Positions 61,234-64,000 of a stretch of 64,000 bases of DNA are shown here, one piece after another (position 1 is the stretch's first letter; each line of letters opens with the position of its first letter). The stretch is taken from the NCBI GenBank assembly GCA_902761755.1, contig CACWLP010000001.1, forward strand, positions 62,001-126,000, written 5' to 3'. Both the position numbers and the translations under genes were made by a program. Origin of the DNA: an uncultured Eubacteriales bacterium. Its GTDB lineage: Bacteria; Bacillota; Clostridia; Christensenellales; Aristaeellaceae. Under the pieces are notes generated by a model that was given only the letters and a program-made list of their open reading frames with translations, made no database searches and was not told the DNA's origin.

Positions 61234-62193
61234 TTACATATGGGTCCTGGGGTCAGAGGCGTCCGCCAGGTTCTGGCCCAGAACGTAGAGAATGATGGTC
61301 ACCGCCGCGGCGATGGACACCGGCGGCCAGAATTCCCAGGGATAGGTGATGAACGCGCTCTGGGCTTCCTGCACCATGCGGCCCAGGGAGGGCACGTCCG
61401 CACTCAGGCCCGCGCCGATGAAGGTGAGGAACACTTCGAAGGAAATGTAGCCGGGCAGCTGGGTGGCAAGCAGGGTCACGATGACGGAGGTCAGGAAGGG
61501 CAGGATGTTCTTGCCGATCATCCGGGGAATGGGCGTGCCCAGGCACCGGGAAGCCAGGGAATATTCCCGGTCGCGGATGATCATGACCTGGGTGCGGAAG
61601 AAATACGCGATGCCCAGCCAGCCCGTCACTGTCAGGGCGAATACGAAGCTCCAGAACCCGGAGCCGATGATGTACACCAGCACCGTGATCAAAAGGATAT
61701 CCGGCACGTTGGCGATGATGTTGTACACCACCAGCATCACCTGGTCAAACCGCTTGCTGTAGCCCCACACGGCGCCCAGCAGGATGCCGATGGTCATGTT
61801 GATGGAGGCGCAGATCACCGCCAGCACCAGGCTGGTCCGGGCGGAGGCCATGATGCCGGCGAATATGCTGTTACCCGCGCTGCCCGTGCCGAAGATCCAC
61901 TTGAGGGACCCACCGAATTTGTTCATGGCCGCGGCGGGACTCAGGTGGTAGGTGGTGGCGTCGGTGACGTTTTCATAGGGGGAATAGGGCATGAAGATGG
62001 GAATGATGAAAACGCACAGGAACAAAAGCACGAACAGGCAGATCAGGACGATGTTGACCTTCTTGCGGAAAAATACCCGGAACACGCTGGCCCAGTAGGA
62101 ATACCGGGGCGCCGTGATCTTTTCGGACTGGATGGTGTCTTTGTCGATAAAGCGGAACAGGTCGTCATTCTTTTGCATGGTGTTCTCAGACAT
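61234..62193 (-). CDS. oppC: Oligopeptide ABC transporter permease (OppC type)
   Basis: A 319-residue permease with six helices and the EAA-like loop (SLASRCLGTPIPRMIGKNILPF). An N-terminal cytoplasmic tail of about 45 residues precedes helix 1, and the periplasmic loop after it (SPYENVTDATTYHLSPAAAMNKF ... GTGSAGNSIF) is typical of OppC/DppC. AAAGGAGG precedes the ATG, whose A is shared with the upstream stop (TGATG). Confidence 0.92.
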   Translation of the reverse strand: MSENTMQKNDDLFRFIDKDTIQSEKITAPRYSYWASVFRVFFRKKVNIVLICLFVLLFLCVFIIPIFMPYSPYENVTDATTYHLSPAAAMNKFGGSLKWIFGTGSAGNSIFAGIMASARTSLVLAVICASINMTIGILLGAVWGYSKRFDQVMLVVYNIIANVPDILLITVLVYIIGSGFWSFVFALTVTGWLGIAYFFRTQVMIIRDREYSLASRCLGTPIPRMIGKNILPFLTSVIVTLLATQLPGYISFEVFLTFIGAGLSADVPSLGRMVQEAQSAFITYPWEFWPPVSIAAAVTIILYVLGQNLADASDPRTHM

Positions 62194-63785
62194 CACCTGC
62201 CACCTCCTTTGCTGGAAGAAAGGGAGATCCGCGGGTCATACTTGGCCAGCAGCAAATCGCCCAGGATGATGGAAACGATGGACAGGGTGGTGTAGAACAC
62301 CGTGCAGGCCACGATGATGCCGTTGTCGTGGCCGCTGATGGCCTTGGTCAGCAAATTGCCCACGCCGGGCACGGAGTAAATGCTCTCGGTGTAGATGGCG
62401 CCCACCAGCGCGCCCAGGATGCTGCTGGGGATGCCGTGCACCAGGAAGATCATGGCGTTGGGGGAAATGTGCTTGCGGTAAATTTCCTTTTCGCTCATGC
62501 CCTCAGCCCGGGCGAACTTGACGTAGTCGCTGTTCATCTGGTCGATCATGTAGCGGCGCATCCACTTCATCAGGCCGCCGATGTCGCGCAGCGCCAGGGA
62601 GATCACAGGCAGGATGTACGCCAGGATCTTGATCTCGGCATTGGCGAACTTATACGGCAGATTGAACACCGTGGTGCCGATGGTGGCAAAGAGGAAGATA
62701 TACGCCAGGGAAGGCACGGCCATGATGAAGATGATATAGCCGTTGCCGATTTTATCGAATAAGCCGTCCTTGTGCCGCGCCATCAGGATGCCCAGGGGCA
62801 GGCCGATCAGGTACGCGATCACGGTGGCGATAAGGCCGATCACAAAGCTGTTTTCGATCATGGACAGCCCGCCGTACCGGTAGCTGTAAGTGGTATACTG
62901 GTCCGGGAACTGCTTTTCCTCCGTCTTGGTGCGGGGATTGTAGTTATAGGTAAGGCTGTGGAAATCGATGGCGGTTTCCACATATTCGTCCGTGCCCAGC
63001 TTGGCCGGATACTGGGTGCGCACCTTCTCCTGATCCCCTCTGGGCTGGTGGATCACGTCGGTGATCTCCTGGCCGCGGAAGCGGGTATAGGAGGTGCCCA
63101 GGTTGATATGAATGAAATTCTGGTGGATGAAGGGGAAGCGGCCGTCCACGAACAGCAGGTACTTATGCGTGGTCCCGCTGCCCACCAGGGCGTAGAAGCC
63201 GCTGTAAGGATCCTTCTCCAGGCGGATATACCGCTCCGCCAGCACCAGATCCTCGGTATCCTTGACGTCGTTGGTGGTTTCTACGGTGATGAAGCCCGTG
63301 ATGTAATTCCACAGGCGCGTAAACACGCTCTTTTCTTGGATGGCCAGCAGATAGCCGTTGCCGCCGGTTTTCACCTTGCCGCTCTTGGAGCGCATGGGCT
63401 CCAGGTACCGGATCTGCATGCCCTTCTTCTCGTTCTGCTCGATAAATTCCTGTACGGAAGCGTTCTCCAGGTACGTGTTTTCATCCTGGATCGCTTCCTT
63501 ATCCGCCTTATAATCCGGCTTTTTGGTGTATTCACTGCCGTACAGCGCTTCGTACTTGTTTTTCAGGAAGGCCGTGTAATCCGTATAATCCAGATAGCCG
63601 TACCTGGCGTACTGGTTGTACTCGTACACGATGCGGTCGTTATTGTTCTTCTTGTTCCACGTATCGTCCATCTGGAAAATCACGTTGCGGTTGATCAGCG
63701 AAAAGACCAGCAGCATGACTGCGGCCACCACCACCAGCAGTGAAAAGATGGAAAACAGGATACGTTTTGCCATGTATCTTTTCAT
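62193..63785 (-). CDS. oppB: Oligopeptide ABC transporter permease with outer domain
   Basis: A 530-residue OppB-type permease, against about 306-340 for normal OppB. After the first helix (about 8-30) comes an extracytoplasmic region of roughly 270 residues, then the usual five helices (YRYGGLSMIENSFVIGLIATVIAYLIGLP ... ) with the EAA loop (FARAEGMSEKEIYRKHISPNA). The large outer domain is Tyr- and Lys-rich and may bind peptide or wall. The ATG at 63785 lacks a clear ribosome site; a GTG six bases upstream is the alternative. It follows a stem-loop and the binding-protein gene. Confidence 0.88.
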   Translation of the reverse strand: MKRYMAKRILFSIFSLLVVVAAVMLLVFSLINRNVIFQMDDTWNKKNNNDRIVYEYNQYARYGYLDYTDYTAFLKNKYEALYGSEYTKKPDYKADKEAIQDENTYLENASVQEFIEQNEKKGMQIRYLEPMRSKSGKVKTGGNGYLLAIQEKSVFTRLWNYITGFITVETTNDVKDTEDLVLAERYIRLEKDPYSGFYALVGSGTTHKYLLFVDGRFPFIHQNFIHINLGTSYTRFRGQEITDVIHQPRGDQEKVRTQYPAKLGTDEYVETAIDFHSLTYNYNPRTKTEEKQFPDQYTTYSYRYGGLSMIENSFVIGLIATVIAYLIGLPLGILMARHKDGLFDKIGNGYIIFIMAVPSLAYIFLFATIGTTVFNLPYKFANAEIKILAYILPVISLALRDIGGLMKWMRRYMIDQMNSDYVKFARAEGMSEKEIYRKHISPNAMIFLVHGIPSSILGALVGAIYTESIYSVPGVGNLLTKAISGHDNGIIVACTVFYTTLSIVSIILGDLLLAKYDPRISLSSSKGGGR

Positions 63786-63835
63786 GAACACACCAACTTA
63801 CGCTTAAAATTTTTTCGTCCGGCAAAAGCAACACG

Positions 63836-63864
63836 TGGGGAAGCGGCATGACGCCGCTTCCCCA
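63836..63864 (-). other. Stem-loop between binding-protein and permease genes
   Basis: TGGGGAAGCGGC pairs with GCCGCTTCCCCA (12-bp arms, five-base loop). No strong T-run follows on the minus strand, so it is more likely an mRNA-stabilising or partial-termination structure that favours the binding protein over the permeases. Confidence 0.7.
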
Positions 63865-63908
63865 TGGGCTGTTGCTTCTTGCTTATGAGGCAAGGCCGAA
63901 CTGTTTTA

Positions 63909-64000
63909 TTAGAACAGGCCGATAACCTTGGTCATGTAGCCGGCGCCATTACCCAGGAAGGTATTCAGGTAGGTATTGGGATCGCCGTAGTCGGGGCCCC
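63909..64000 (-). CDS. oppA: Oligopeptide-binding lipoprotein C-terminus (partial)
   Basis: Only the last 30 residues are visible. They contain GPDYGDPNTYLNTF, the 'DYxDPxTFL' segment of family 5 peptide-binding proteins, and end GYMTKVIGLF then TAA TAA. In most family members another 100-150 residues follow this motif. The short end may be natural for this lineage or a truncation; the window stops before this can be judged. It is the start of the opp operon. Confidence 0.72.
   Translation of the reverse strand, partial: GPDYGDPNTYLNTFLGNGAGYMTKVIGLF

Overview
The window is GC-rich chromosomal DNA (about 60-65% G+C by eye) from a Clostridia-like, spore-forming Firmicute. The main evidence is a full-length SpoIVA (spore-coat ATPase) together with SPOR, GerMN-like and CotH-kinase proteins, a clostridial-type Opp peptide transporter, FloA/NfeD, and strong AGGAGG-type ribosome sites. 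Sigma-A promoters of the TTGACA-17-TATAAT type recur throughout. Species cannot be named from sequence alone; a high-GC anaerobic lineage such as Christensenellales or a relative is a guess. No rRNA, tRNA, CRISPR array, prophage or transposase was found.

Layout. 1-10 kb: a GerMN-like lipoprotein, a DUF6062 zinc protein, a SPOR protein, dnaX, a flavin reductase, a BaiN/HI0933-type flavoprotein and a nine-repeat SH3/peptidoglycan-binding secreted protein. 10-17 kb: pyrimidine-nucleoside phosphorylase, a secreted protein, a membrane-anchored zinc-ribbon protein with about 16 TPR-like repeats, and an acyltransferase. 17-26 kb: GNAT and UspA-like proteins, spoIVA, an orphan fumarase-beta subunit, a histidine phosphatase, a DacF-type carboxypeptidase, an orphan metal-binding lipoprotein and prfC. 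26-36 kb: a small membrane-anchored amphipathic-helix protein, a three-gene ABC-2 exporter, recO, an operon nfeD-floA-unknown-lytTR, two tandem uracil-DNA glycosylases, trmL, and an isolated C-terminal half of a tagaturonate reductase-like enzyme. 36-39 kb: pgsA, then an AT-rich accessory pair (a PD-(D/E)XK nuclease and an unknown protein) that looks transferred. 39-49 kb: a DUF3298/RsiV-like protein, a lipoprotein, a CorC/HlyC family protein, and a CotH-DUF4956-VTC cluster. 49-64 kb: threonylcarbamoyl-AMP synthase, nadK-argR-recN, a two-component system, a CpsB-type phosphatase, an ApbE-like membrane protein, and an oligopeptide ABC transporter.

Most interesting points. (1) The peptide transporter is strange in several subunits: OppD carries a roughly 240-residue helical insertion between Walker A and the Q-loop and has lost its C-terminal cysteines; OppF has an N-terminal membrane helix; OppB has a large extracytoplasmic domain; the binding protein ends abruptly. 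(2) The AT-rich nuclease pair at 36.9-39.2 kb is a candidate defence module. (3) A structured dispersed repeat follows both recO and recN, the second copy with about 190 extra bases. (4) An 86-base hairpin-rich unit is tandemly duplicated at 49.4 kb. (5) Several enzymes are orphan parts: fumarase beta without alpha, a reductase C-terminal domain without its NAD domain, and a metal-binding lipoprotein without transporter.
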